From Alterluteimonas quercicellularis (lineage in GTDB: Bacteria; Pseudomonadota; Gammaproteobacteria; Xanthomonadales; Xanthomonadaceae), in the NCBI RefSeq assembly GCF_021191635.1, contig NZ_JAIWPR010000012.1:1-48900 (forward strand): DNA of 48,900 nucleotides, written 5' to 3'. Each line of letters opens with the position of its first letter. Within the stretch, counting starts at the first letter, position 1. Below are positions 19,967 through 29,993 of this stretch, piece by piece. The notes under the pieces are model-generated. The model was not told where the DNA came from and searched no databases. It worked only from the letters and a program-made list of their open reading frames with translations. The position numbers and the translations under genes are program-made.

Positions 19967-21544
19967 ATGGTCCCAAGTGGCGTCGCGCGTGCCGTCCGGC
20001 GCGCAAGAGACGGAATCGTGCGCCTGCGCGTACCGTTGCTCTGCCTCGTTGCGCTGCTGTCGACGGCCGGAGGTGCCGTGGCAGCCGACCCGCCCGCCGT
20101 CGCCGCACCGGTCGCCGGGCTGCAGCAGGCGCTCGACCGTGGCCTGCGTCCGCGCCTGCTGGTGGAAGGCGAGGCGCCGCCGCGCTGGTCGCTGCAGGAG
20201 CGCATGGCGCACTACGGCGTTCCCGGCGTGGCCATCGCGGTGATCCGCGACGGCCACGTCGCGCATGTCGCCGGGTATGGCGTGCGCGACCGCGAAGCCC
20301 CGGGCGCCGTCGGTGCCGACACCCTGTTCTCGGTCGGCTCGGTGAGCAAGGTCGTCGCCGCGGCGACCGCGCTGCGACTGGTCGCGCAGGACCGGATCGA
20401 GCTGGACCGGGACATCGACGCCTATCTCGACGGCTGGCAGGTGCCGCCCGATCCGGACCGACCCGGCGCGATCACCCTGCGCATGCTGCTGTCGCACACC
20501 GCCGGCCTCAACGTGCACGGATTCCAGGACTACCTGCCCGGCGAGCCGCTGCCGACCCTGCTGCAGACGCTGCGCGGCGAGTCGCCCGCGAAGAACGAGG
20601 CGTTGCGTCGCGTGGCGGCGCCCGGGGCCGGCATGCGCTACTCGGGCGGCGGCATCACCGTGGTGCAGAAGGCGATCGAGGACGTCTCGGGGCAGCCGTT
20701 CGAACGCGCTGCGCGCGACGCGGTGCTCGCACCGCTGGGCATGACGCGCAGCCGCTTCGCCGATCCGCCTGGCGGCGACGGCGATGTCGCGATGGCGCAC
20801 GACGCGCTCGGCGCGCCGGTCGCCCGGCCGCGCGGCTGGCAGAGCTTTCCCGAGCTCGCGGCGTCGGGGCTGTGGACCAGCGCCCGCGACCTGGCGGCGT
20901 TCGTCGCCGCCTTGAACGGGAGCTACCGGCGTGACGGCGGCTTCCTGCCGCAGGCGATCGCCCGCGACATGATGACCGAGGTGGAGCCCAGCCTGCACGG
21001 CCTCGGGCCGCGCCTGGGCGGCAGCGGCGCCTCGCGCTACTTCCACCACGGCGGCGCCAACGACAGCTACCGCGCCTGGATCGAAGGCCACCTCGGCACC
21101 GGCGACGGGCTGGTGATCCTGACCAACGGCCAGCGCGGCCACGCGCTGTTCGAGGAGATCCGCGCCGCGGTCTGGGACGTCCTGGATCCGACCTTCCTGC
21201 CGCTGCTGCGCACGCAGCCCTTCGATCCCGACGGCCCCGAGGCGGGTTTCGCGGGCGACTACGTACTGGACCCTGGGCTGCCGGAGGACCTGCGCGGCAA
21301 CCTGGCCCGCTTCTTCGAGCGCGGCGAGGTGCGGGTGCGCCCGCGCGAGGGCGGGCTGGCACTGTACGCGGGCGATGGCGAGCCGCTCGCGCTGGAGGCG
21401 ATCGATCCCGGCCACTACGTCGTCCTGGTGGCGCCCGACCTCGTGCACGCGCGCTTCCTGCGCGACGCGCACGGCCGCGTGCACGCGCTGCTGGTGGAGC
21501 GCGGCACTTCGCGGCTCTACTTCCGGCCCGCCGCCGCGCGCTGA
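19967..21544 (+). CDS. Secreted serine hydrolase, class C beta-lactamase-like
   Basis: Serine hydrolase of the beta-lactamase/transpeptidase-like family (525 aa). An arginine-rich N terminus and hydrophobic stretch end in GGAVAA at about residue 40, a likely signal peptide. The catalytic S125-V-S-K128 motif (FSVGSVSKVV) is followed by Y225-S-G and H361-G-G in place of KTG, as in class C-related esterases and peptidases. A C-terminal domain of ~130 residues (FAGDYVLD onward) resembles the extra domain of such hydrolases. It lies 68 bp after the M56 gene and is probably the target of BlaI control. Whether it hydrolyses beta-lactams, D-peptides or esters is open. Confidence 0.88.
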   Translation: MVPSGVARAVRRARDGIVRLRVPLLCLVALLSTAGGAVAADPPAVAAPVAGLQQALDRGLRPRLLVEGEAPPRWSLQERMAHYGVPGVAIAVIRDGHVAHVAGYGVRDREAPGAVGADTLFSVGSVSKVVAAATALRLVAQDRIELDRDIDAYLDGWQVPPDPDRPGAITLRMLLSHTAGLNVHGFQDYLPGEPLPTLLQTLRGESPAKNEALRRVAAPGAGMRYSGGGITVVQKAIEDVSGQPFERAARDAVLAPLGMTRSRFADPPGGDGDVAMAHDALGAPVARPRGWQSFPELAASGLWTSARDLAAFVAALNGSYRRDGGFLPQAIARDMMTEVEPSLHGLGPRLGGSGASRYFHHGGANDSYRAWIEGHLGTGDGLVILTNGQRGHALFEEIRAAVWDVLDPTFLPLLRTQPFDPDGPEAGFAGDYVLDPGLPEDLRGNLARFFERGEVRVRPREGGLALYAGDGEPLALEAIDPGHYVVLVAPDLVHARFLRDAHGRVHALLVERGTSRLYFRPAAAR

Positions 21545-21560
21545 TCCGCGCCGGCGTCGC

Positions 21561-22594
21561 CTACCAGCCGGCGACGACCAGCTTGCCGATGGTGCGCCCG
21601 GACTCCAGCCGCCGGTGCGCCTCGCGCAGGGTGTCGGCGCCGATCGGCGAGAGGGTCTCGCCCAGCGTGCCGCGCAGGCGGCCGCCGTCGACCAGCTCCG
21701 CCACGCGGGCGAGGATGCGGCCCTGCTCGTCCATGTCGGCGGTGCGCAGGCGCGGCCGGGTGAACATCATCTCCCAGTGGATGCCGATGCACTTGGCCTT
21801 GTAGGGATCGCCGATCCGCAGCGCGCCCGACGGTTCCACGATCAGGCCGAGGTGGCCCTGCGGCGCGAGCAGTTCGCCCAGCGCGTCCCAGTAGCGGTCG
21901 GTGTCGGCCAGGTTGATCGCCGCGTCGACCGCCTCCAGGCCCAGCGCCTGCAACTGCGGCGCCAGCGGCTGGCGGTGGTCGATCACGTGGTCGGCGCCGA
22001 GCTCGCGGCACCAGGCGACCGTTTCCTCGCGCGAGGCGGTGGCGACCACCGCGAAGCCGGCGAGCCTGGCCAGCTGGATCGCCAACGAGCCCACGCCGCC
22101 GGCGCCGCCGATCACCAGCAGCGTCTTCCCCTCGCCGCCGCCGTCGAAGGCGTAGGGCATGCGCTCGAACAGCAGCTCCCAGGCGGTGATCGCGGTCAGC
22201 GGCAGCGCCGCGGCCTGGGCGAAGTCCAGCGACTCGGGCTTGCGCGCGACCAGCCGCTCGTCGACCAGCTGGAACTGCGCGTTGCTGCCCGGGCGCGAGA
22301 CGTCGCCGGCGTAGTACACCGCATCGCCCGGGCGGAAGCCGGTCACCTCGGCGCCGACCGCGTCGACGACGCCGGCGGCGTCGTAGCCGAGGACCTTCGG
22401 CGCCGGTGCCGCGCCGCCGGCCTGGGTGCCGGTGACGGCCGGCGCGCGGCGCAGCTTGGTGTCGACGGGATTCACCGACACCGCCTCGACGCGCACGCGC
22501 AGGTCGCGCGGCCCGGGCTCGGGCGCGTCGAGCTCCAGCTCGACCAGCGCCTCCGGGTCGTCGATGGGCAGCGGTCGGGTCATGGCGATGGCTT

Positions 22595-22598
<4 letters not shown>
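21561..22598 (-). CDS. Zinc-independent quinone oxidoreductase/alcohol dehydrogenase family protein
   Basis: NADPH-dependent oxidoreductase of the medium-chain dehydrogenase family, quinone-reductase branch (345 aa). A GroES-like domain is followed by a Rossmann domain with VIGGAGGVGSLAIQLARL (nucleotide motif GGAGGVG near residue 165). No catalytic zinc cysteine cluster is seen, which fits the quinone oxidoreductase (ZADH) type. The ATG at 22598 gives MKAIAMTRPL and overlaps the aldo/keto reductase stop by 4 bases, so they are coupled. It is the last of three genes divergent from a LysR regulator. Confidence 0.88.
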
Positions 22599-23647
<1,049 letters not shown>

Positions 23648-23678
23648 GGTCTGTCTCCGAAGTGGGAAGCGAGGCGGA

Positions 23679-24902
23679 TCAGCAGGCGCAGGGCGCGGCC
23701 GCCGGCGCGTCCTCGCGGCGGGCCAGGCGGATAGCGACGACCGCCAGCGCCAGCCCGGCGAGGGTCGCCGCGGCGCCGGCCGGCGCGGTCGCGGCCAGGC
23801 CGCCGCCGTGCACGAGGACCAGGCCGCCGAGCCAGGCGCCGAGCGCGTTGCCGAGGTTGAAGGCGCCGATGTTGAGGCTGGAGGCGAGGGTGCGGCCGGC
23901 GTCGCCGGCCTGCCGCAGCACCCACAGCTGCATCGGCGAGACGGTGGCGAACGCCGCCACGCCCAGCAGGCCGGTGCACAGCACCATCGCCGGCACCGAG
24001 TGCATCGCCAGGCCGAGCGCGCCGATGACGGCGGCCAGCGCGCCCAGCGTGATCGGCAGCGACGCGGCCGGCCGCCGGTCGGCCAGCCGGCCGCCGAGCA
24101 GGTTGCCGGCGATCATGCCCACGCCGAACACCAGCAGCACCGGCGACACCGCCGCCTCGGACAGGCCGGTCACGCGCAGCAGGATCGGCTGGATGAAGGT
24201 GTACACGGTGAACACCCCGGCGAAGCCCAGCACGGTCATCGACAGGCCGAGCAGCACCTGCGGGCGCGCGACCGCCGCGATCTGCTCGGCCGCGCGCAGC
24301 GGCGCCGGCCGGTCGCGCTCGGCCGGCACCAGCGCGGCGATCACCACGGTCGCCAGCACGCCGAGCGCGCTCACCGCCCAGAACGTGGCGCGCCAGCCCG
24401 CCTGCAGGCCGAGCCAGGCGCCGGCCGGCACCCCGAGCAGGGTGGCCACGGTCAGGCCGGCGAACATGATCGAGATCGCCGAGGCCTGGCGGTCGCGCGG
24501 CACCAGCCCGGTCGCGACCACCGCCCCCACCCCGAAGAAGGTGCCGTGGGCCAGCGCGGTGACCACGCGCGCGGCCATCAGCCAGGCGTAGTCCGGCGCC
24601 AGCGCGCAGGCGAGGTTGCCGAGCGTGAACACCACCATCAGCCCGACCAGCACCGCCTTGCGCGGCAGCCGCGCGGTGGCGAGCGTGAGCAGCGGCGCGC
24701 CGACGAACACGCCCAGCGCGTAGCCGGAGATCAGCAGGCCGGCCGCGGCCAGGCTCACGTCGAGGTCGGCCGCCACCTGGGTCAGCAGGCCCATGATCAC
24801 GAATTCGGTGGTGCCGATGCCGAACGCGCCGGCGGTCAACGCGTACAGCGCCAGCGGCAGGCGGCGGGAGATGGCGGGCGGGGTGGGGAGCGGGGCGCGC
24901 AT
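23679..24902 (-). CDS. MFS transporter (DHA1/AraJ-like)
   Basis: Twelve-helix major facilitator, probably a proton-driven efflux pump (407 aa). The start of TM1 carries AGAFGIGTTEFVIMGLL, typical of the sugar-efflux/AraJ-like DHA1 group. The inter-helix motif RLPRKAVLVG lies near residue 82, and NIGAFNLGNALGAWLGG sits in TM11. The C terminus ends APCAC. It is the first gene of the MFS-AKR-oxidoreductase unit, divergent from LysR, so it is probably induced together with detoxifying reductases. Confidence 0.9.
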   Translation of the reverse strand: MRAPLPTPPAISRRLPLALYALTAGAFGIGTTEFVIMGLLTQVAADLDVSLAAAGLLISGYALGVFVGAPLLTLATARLPRKAVLVGLMVVFTLGNLACALAPDYAWLMAARVVTALAHGTFFGVGAVVATGLVPRDRQASAISIMFAGLTVATLLGVPAGAWLGLQAGWRATFWAVSALGVLATVVIAALVPAERDRPAPLRAAEQIAAVARPQVLLGLSMTVLGFAGVFTVYTFIQPILLRVTGLSEAAVSPVLLVFGVGMIAGNLLGGRLADRRPAASLPITLGALAAVIGALGLAMHSVPAMVLCTGLLGVAAFATVSPMQLWVLRQAGDAGRTLASSLNIGAFNLGNALGAWLGGLVLVHGGGLAATAPAGAAATLAGLALAVVAIRLARREDAPAAAPCAC

Positions 24903-24979
24903 GACAGGGGCGGTACGGGAGGGGGCGGCCAGTCTGGCGGGGACATTGACGCCGGAACAGGCGTAGGATCGGCAATGAC

Positions 24980-24998
24980 TTTCAACGAACCATTGAAA
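24980..24998. promoter_or_regulatory. Probable LysR binding site
   Basis: TTTCAA - 7 bp - TTGAAA inverted repeat in the 101-bp gap between the divergent MFS and LysR genes, only ~6 bp ahead of the lysR-type ATG. It contains a T-N11-A-like LysR box arrangement. Confidence 0.5.
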
Positions 24999-25003
24999 AT
25001 GGC

Positions 25004-25936
25004 ATGGACCGGATAGGCGACGTCGCCCTGTTCCTGCGGGTGATCGACCTCGGCTCGATCAGCGCCGCCGCGCGCAGCCTGGACCTGTCGCCGGCGGTGG
25101 CCAGCCAGCGCCTGAAGCGGCTCGAGCGCGAACTGGGCGTGCGGCTGCTGCACCGGACCACGCGCCGCATGCACCCGACCCCGGAGGGCTCGCTGCTGGC
25201 CACGCAGGGGCGCGCGCTGATCGACGAGTTCGACAGCCTCGCCGCCGGCCTGCGCGAGAGCGGCGGCGCCGGCGGCGTGGCCGGCGTGCTGCGCATGACC
25301 GCGTCGGCCTCGTTCGGCCGCCAGTACATCTCGCCGCTGCTGCCGGCCTTCCTCGCCGTGCATCCGGCGCTGCGGATCAGCCTGGACCTCGACGACCGCG
25401 TGGTGGACCTGGTCGGCGGCGGCTACGACCTCGCCATCCGCGTCGGCGCGCTGCCCGACTCCTCGCTGATCGCGCGGCCGCTGGCGCGCAACCGCTACGT
25501 GCTGTGCGCGTCGCCGGACTATCTCGCCCGGCGCGGCACCCCGCGCACGCCCGCCGACCTCGCCGCGCACGACGGCGTGCTGCTGTTCGGCAACCACGGC
25601 CGCCGCGACGTGTGGCGGCTGCTGGACGCGCAGGGCCGCGAGACCGCGGTGCGGATGCAGGCGCGCTTCGAGAGCAACCTGGGCGAAGCGCTGCGCGACG
25701 CGGTGCTGTCCGGGCTCGGGATCGCGCAGCACTCGCTGTGGCACGTGCACGAGGACCTGCGCGCCGGCCGCCTGCGGGCGGTCCTGCCCGGCTACCGCAT
25801 CGCCGAGACCGCCATCCACGCGGTGATGCCGCAGCGCCGGCTGGTGCCGCCGCGCGTGGACGCGCTGGTGGCGTTCCTGCTCGCGCGGCTCGGCGACCCG
25901 CCGCCGTGGGAGGTCGGCATGGAGAGGATTCCGTAG
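25004..25936 (+). CDS. LysR family transcriptional regulator
   Basis: LysR-type activator (310 aa). The N-terminal winged HTH (residues ~5-60) reads FLRVIDLGSISAAARSLDLSPAVASQRLKRLE. The effector-binding domain spans ~90-300, with DLAIRVGALPDSSLIARPL. It is a CrgA/YafC-like member. Divergent orientation makes it the likely regulator of the MFS/AKR/quinone oxidoreductase unit. The TAG stop (25934-25936) is formed by the start of a GTAGGAGCGCGC repeat. Confidence 0.93.
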   Translation: MDRIGDVALFLRVIDLGSISAAARSLDLSPAVASQRLKRLERELGVRLLHRTTRRMHPTPEGSLLATQGRALIDEFDSLAAGLRESGGAGGVAGVLRMTASASFGRQYISPLLPAFLAVHPALRISLDLDDRVVDLVGGGYDLAIRVGALPDSSLIARPLARNRYVLCASPDYLARRGTPRTPADLAAHDGVLLFGNHGRRDVWRLLDAQGRETAVRMQARFESNLGEALRDAVLSGLGIAQHSLWHVHEDLRAGRLRAVLPGYRIAETAIHAVMPQRRLVPPRVDALVAFLLARLGDPPPWEVGMERIP

Positions 25937-25990
25937 GAGCGCGCTCGCGCGCGACAGCTCTTCGCTTCGCTCTTCTTGGCCGCCACAAGA
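25931..25990. repeat. GTAGGAGCGCGCTCGCGCGCG repeat with extension
   Basis: CCGTAGGAGCGCGCTCGCGCG at 25931 onward continues through ACAGCTCTTCGCTTCGCTCTT to a CTTGGCCGCCACAAGAGCC segment. A related TTCTTGTGGCG stretch accompanies the copy near 5435. Its left edge supplies the LysR stop codon and its right edge runs into the 3' end of the dioxygenase gene on the other strand, removing any stop there. Confidence 0.6.
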
Positions 25991-26017
25991 GCCAAGCCCG
26001 CGAGCGCCCGCCAACCC

Positions 26018-26845
26018 CGACGGCGCGTCGTGGAAGGCGTAGGCGTCGAGCGCCAGCGAGCCGAACTCGTGCGAGCGGTGCAGCGTCTCGACCCGCGGCG
26101 CGTCGCCGGCGGCGCCCAGGGCGACGAACAGCGGCAGCAGGTGCTCCACGGTGGGATGCGCGCGATGCGCCTCCGGCGCGCGATGCGCCCAGTCGAGCAG
26201 GGCCGGCAGGTCGCCCGCCTCCAGCCGCGCGCGCATCCAGCCGGCGAAGGCGCCCGCCCAGGCCGGCATCGGCGCGTCGCGATCGGTCCACACCAGGTCG
26301 CCGAGGTTGTGCACGAAGCCGCCTGAGCCGATCACCAGCACCCCGTCCGCGCGCAGCCCGCCCAGCACGCGGCCGAGCGCGAAGTGCGCGGCGGCGTCGG
26401 CGCCCGGGTTCACCGACACCGGCACCACCGGGATGTCCGCGTCGGGATACATGCGCCGCAGCGGCACCCACACGCCGTGGTCCAGGCCCTGGTCCGGCCA
26501 CGGCGCGGCGGCGATGCCGGCCGCGCGCAGGCGGCCGACCACCGACTGGGCCAGCGCGGGCGCGCCGGGGGCGGGGTAGCGGATGCGGAACAGTTCGTCC
26601 GGGAAGCGGCCGAAGTCGTGGATCGTGGCCGGCGCGCCGGCGGCGCCGACCAGCGTCGGCGCCGCGGCGAAGTGCGCCGAGGCGACCACGATCGCGTTCG
26701 GGCGCGGCAGCCTCGCGCCGAGCCCGTCGAGGAAGCGGCCGGCCGGCGAGTCCTCCACCGCCAGCATCGGCGAGCCGTGGGAGAGGAACAGCGCGGGCGG
26801 CCGCGGCACGGCGGTGGCGGGCGATGGAGGCGGGAACGTCTGCAT
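26018..26845 (-). CDS. DODA-type extradiol aromatic ring-opening dioxygenase, 3' end altered
   Basis: Class III (LigB/YgiD-like) dioxygenase. Metal ligands are H23 (LSHGSPML) and H58 (SAHF) with H179 (FVHNLGD), and H123 (LDHGVWVPL) is the candidate catalytic base. The recognisable domain ends near residue 271 (LALDAYAF), the normal length of the family. No stop codon follows: the frame enters a GTAGGAGCGCGC-type repeat and stays open, antisense to the LysR gene, to 24836 (669 codons in total). The feature end given (26018) is the end of the conserved part, not a stop. Either repeat insertion or a sequencing frameshift removed the stop. The gene is divergent from prpD. Confidence 0.72.
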
Positions 26846-26997
26846 GCCCCCACCATGGCCCCCGGGGCCGCGCGGGCCAAGCCGCGCCGGCGAACCGCAG
26901 CGTTGCAGCCGGCTGCGCCGGAGCGGTGGAAGGCCCCCGGGACCGTCGCGCCGATACGTTCTAAAGTAGCGGGTCCCCGACGGAAGCGAGACGCCCC

Positions 26998-28440
26998 ATG
27001 ACGAGCGGCTTCGATCCCCGTTCGGCGGCCCGGCCGGCGCCCGACGCGCCCCTGGTCGCCATCGCCGACTACGTGCTCGACGCCCGCATCGAGTCCGCCG
27101 AGGCCTACGACACCGCGCGCCTGATGCTGCTCGACTCGCTGGCCTGCGCGCTGATGGCGCTGGCGTTCCCGGAGTGCGCCCGGCACCTCGGGCCGCTGGT
27201 CGAGGGCGGCGAGATCCCCGGCGGCGCCCGCGTGCCCGGCACCCGCTTCGAGCTCGACCCTGCGCAGGCCGCGTTCAACATCGGCACCCTGATCCGCTGG
27301 CTCGACTACAACGACACCTGGCTGGCGGCGGAGTGGGGACATCCTTCCGACAACCTCGGCGCGATCCTCGCGGTGGCCGACTGGCGCGCGCGCCGCGAGG
27401 GCCGCCCGGTCGCGATGCGCGAGGTGCTGGCGTGGGCGATCAAGGCGCACGAGATCCAGGGCGTGTACGCGCTGCGCAACGCCTTCAACCGGGTCGGGCT
27501 CGACCACGTGATCCTGGTGCGGCTGGCCTCCACCGCGGTCGCGACCGCGATGCTGGGCGGGGGCCGCGACGAGATCGTCGCCGCGGTCTCGCACGCATGG
27601 GTGGACAACGGCGCCCTGCGCACCTACCGCCACGCCCCCAACACCGGCCCGCGCAAGAGCTGGGCGGCGGGGGACGCCTGCCGCCGCGCGGTCGTCCACG
27701 CGCTCAATGCCGTGCGCAAGCGCGAGGTGGGCTGCCCCAGCGCGCTCAGCGCGCCCGGCTGGGGCTTCTACGACGTCGCCTTCGGCGGCCGCGCGTTCGA
27801 GTTCGAACGGCCGTTCGGCAGCTACGTGATGGAGAACATCCTGTTCAAGATCAGCTATCCGGCGGAGTTCCACGCCCAGACCGCGGTCGAGTGCGCGCTG
27901 CGCCTGCACCCGCTGGTGCGCGACCGCCTGGGCGAGATCGCGCGCATCGAGATCGAGACCCAGGAAGCGGGCGCGCGGATCATCGACAAGACCGGGCCGC
28001 TGGCCAACTACGCCGACCGCGACCACTGCCTGCAATACATGGTCGCGGTGCCGCTGATCTTCGGCCGCCTGACTGCGGAGGACTACGGCGACGAGGTCGC
28101 CGCCGACCCGCGCATCGATGCGCTGCGCGCGCTGACCCGGGTCCGCGAGAACCCGGACTTCACCCGCGACTACCTCGACCCGGGCAAGCGCGCGATCGGC
28201 AACGCGGTGGAGGTGTTCTTCGCCGACGGCGGCACGACCGGGCGGATCGAGGTCGCCTATCCGGTGGGCCACCGCCGCCGCCGCGCCGAGGGCGTGCCGC
28301 TGCTGCTGGCCAAGTGCGAAGCGGCCCTGCGCGCGCGCCTGCCGGCGGCGCAGGCGGACCGGATCCTGGCGCTCGCGGCGGACCCGGCGCGGTTCGACGC
28401 CACCCCCCTGGACGACTTCATGGCCCTTTATCGTCCCTGA
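26998..28440 (+). CDS. prpD: 2-methylcitrate dehydratase
   Basis: MmgE/PrpD-family enzyme that converts 2-methylcitrate to 2-methylaconitate (480 aa, the usual PrpD length). Family segments are DSLACALMALAFPEC near residue 41, GTLIRWLDYNDTWLAAEWGHPSDN near 95 (key Asp/His), the FNRVGLDH region near 160, PAEFHAQTAVE near 290 and DKTGPLANYADRDHC near 325. It stands alone, 11 kb from prpB-prpC and prpE. No acnD/prpF pair is seen in the window, so this PrpD probably performs the dehydration. Confidence 0.92.
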   Translation: MTSGFDPRSAARPAPDAPLVAIADYVLDARIESAEAYDTARLMLLDSLACALMALAFPECARHLGPLVEGGEIPGGARVPGTRFELDPAQAAFNIGTLIRWLDYNDTWLAAEWGHPSDNLGAILAVADWRARREGRPVAMREVLAWAIKAHEIQGVYALRNAFNRVGLDHVILVRLASTAVATAMLGGGRDEIVAAVSHAWVDNGALRTYRHAPNTGPRKSWAAGDACRRAVVHALNAVRKREVGCPSALSAPGWGFYDVAFGGRAFEFERPFGSYVMENILFKISYPAEFHAQTAVECALRLHPLVRDRLGEIARIEIETQEAGARIIDKTGPLANYADRDHCLQYMVAVPLIFGRLTAEDYGDEVAADPRIDALRALTRVRENPDFTRDYLDPGKRAIGNAVEVFFADGGTTGRIEVAYPVGHRRRRAEGVPLLLAKCEAALRARLPAAQADRILALAADPARFDATPLDDFMALYRP

Positions 28441-28485
28441 CTGGGAGGTAAGGGTCAGGGCCTGCCCCACGTTGGCACCCCAGAA

Positions 28486-28506
28486 CTGTTATGCTAGCGT
28501 TAACAG
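28486..28506 (+). promoter_or_regulatory. Inverted repeat over a -10-like element upstream of ompA
   Basis: CTGTTA (28486-28491) and TAACAG (28501-28506) flank TATGCT (28490-28495), a plausible -10. The ompA start lies about 120 bp further on. A good -35 is not visible, so the call is tentative. Confidence 0.35.
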
Positions 28507-28624
28507 GGCCTTCACAGGGCTGACTCTAGGCTACGCCGGCGATGATCGCCTCACGCGGTCACGACCGACTACGAACAATTTCAGTGCAGTCCCGCTTTCC
28601 CCCTTGATCAAGGAGCTGAACCAA

Positions 28625-29776
28625 ATGAAAAAGAAACTCCTCTGCGCCGCGCTGCTGGGCGGCCTGGGCCTGGCGCACGCCGCCAGTGCGCAGGAGTTCG
28701 ACGATCGCTGGTACCTGACCGGTTCGGTGGGCTACAACTTCCAGGACGACGACCGTCGCACCTCGGACGCCCCGTTCGGCACCATCGGCCTGGGCAAGTT
28801 CATCAGCCCCAACTGGTCGGTCGACGGCGAACTGAACTACCAGAATCCGAACTTCCGCAGCGCCAACGACGTGACGGGCTCCAACCCGGACCTGAACTGG
28901 AGCCAGTACGGCATCTCGTTCGACTTCCGCTACCACTGGATCTCGGAAGGCCGTTCCTGGAACCCCTACGCCCTGTTCGGCGTCGGCTACCAGCGCAGCG
29001 AGGAAGAGTACGACAACTTCCCGAACCCGGATTCGCCGGCCGAGAGCAAGGACGGCAACTTCGCCGCCAAGGTCGGCCTGGGCATCCAGAGCACCTTCGC
29101 CAACCGCGTCGCGGTCCGTACCGAGGTCGCGCTGCGCGGCGACTTCAACGACGACAGCTATGCGGCCAACGGTTCGCAGGACTGGGGCGGCTACCCGCAC
29201 AACCAGTCGGAGAGCTACTTCACCGACCTGCTGGCTTCGGTCGGCGTGGTGATCCCGCTGGGCCCGCCGCCGGTCGCTCCGGTCGCTCCGGCGCCGGTGC
29301 CGGTCGACAACTGCGCCGATCGCGACAGCGACGGTGACGGCGTGAACGACTGCGACGACCGCTGCCCGAACACCGCCGCCGGCACCACCGTCGGTCCGGA
29401 CGGCTGCCCGGTTCCGGTCACCATCGACCTGCGCGGCGTCAACTTCGACTTCGACCGGTCGACCCTGCGTCCGGACGCCGTGGCGATCCTGAACGAGGCC
29501 ATCGAGATCCTGCGCCGCTACCCCGACCTGCGCGTCGAAGTGGCCGGCCACACCGACTCCGTCGGTACCGATGCCTACAACCAGGGCCTGTCGGAGCGCC
29601 GTGCGCGCGCCGTGTACGACTACATCACCAGCAACGGCATCGATGCCGGCCGCCTGGTGGGTCCGGTCGGCTACGGCGAGAGCCGCCCGATCGCGCCGAA
29701 CACCAACCCGGATGGTTCGGACAATCCGGAAGGTCGTGCGCGCAACCGCCGCACCGAGCTGAACGTCCAGAACTGA
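28625..29776 (+). CDS. OmpA family outer membrane protein
   Basis: Two-domain outer membrane porin-like protein (383 aa). Residues 1-23 are a signal peptide (MKKKLLCAALLGGLGLAHAA, cleavage near ASA-Q). An eight-stranded beta-barrel (about 24-210) ends in a PPPVAPVAPAPVPV linker. Next comes an aspartate- and cysteine-rich thrombospondin type 3-like segment (DRDSDGDGVNDCDDRCPN). The C-terminal OmpA domain (~260-380) binds peptidoglycan with VEVAGHTDSVGTDAYNQGLSE and GRARNRRTEL. AAGGAG at 28610 precedes the ATG. A strong terminator follows. Confidence 0.95.
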   Translation: MKKKLLCAALLGGLGLAHAASAQEFDDRWYLTGSVGYNFQDDDRRTSDAPFGTIGLGKFISPNWSVDGELNYQNPNFRSANDVTGSNPDLNWSQYGISFDFRYHWISEGRSWNPYALFGVGYQRSEEEYDNFPNPDSPAESKDGNFAAKVGLGIQSTFANRVAVRTEVALRGDFNDDSYAANGSQDWGGYPHNQSESYFTDLLASVGVVIPLGPPPVAPVAPAPVPVDNCADRDSDGDGVNDCDDRCPNTAAGTTVGPDGCPVPVTIDLRGVNFDFDRSTLRPDAVAILNEAIEILRRYPDLRVEVAGHTDSVGTDAYNQGLSERRARAVYDYITSNGIDAGRLVGPVGYGESRPIAPNTNPDGSDNPEGRARNRRTELNVQN

Positions 29777-29801
29777 GGACGTCGGTTCACGCAACACCAG
29801 G

Positions 29802-29829
29802 AAGCCCGGCCTCGCGCCGGGCTTTCTGC
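29802..29829 (+). terminator. Intrinsic terminator after ompA
   Basis: AAGCCCGGC (29802-29810) - CTCGC - GCCGGGCTT (29816-29824), then TCTGC/TTT. It shows the classic GC stem and short T-rich tail. Confidence 0.85.
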
Positions 29830-29907
29830 TTTGGGGAAGGCCGCCGCCGCGGGCCTCGGCGCCCATGGGCGAAAAGTGCTAGCGTGGGCACGGCGGCGCG
29901 CTCGCCA

Positions 29908-29965
29908 ACTGAATACGATTCAGTGAAAACAATGGCTTGCGACGCTTAGTTAAAGCGCATACACT
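29908..29965 (+). promoter_or_regulatory. Promoter with upstream perfect palindrome
   Basis: TTGCGA (29937-29942) and TACACT (29960-29965) lie at exactly 17-bp spacing, 29 bp before the ATG at 29994. A perfect ACTGAAT-ACG-ATTCAGT palindrome (29908-29924) sits about 12 bp upstream of the -35, a typical activator position. Confidence 0.65.
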
Positions 29966-29993
29966 CCTTTGCACTTTCGCCGGGGATCCCACC

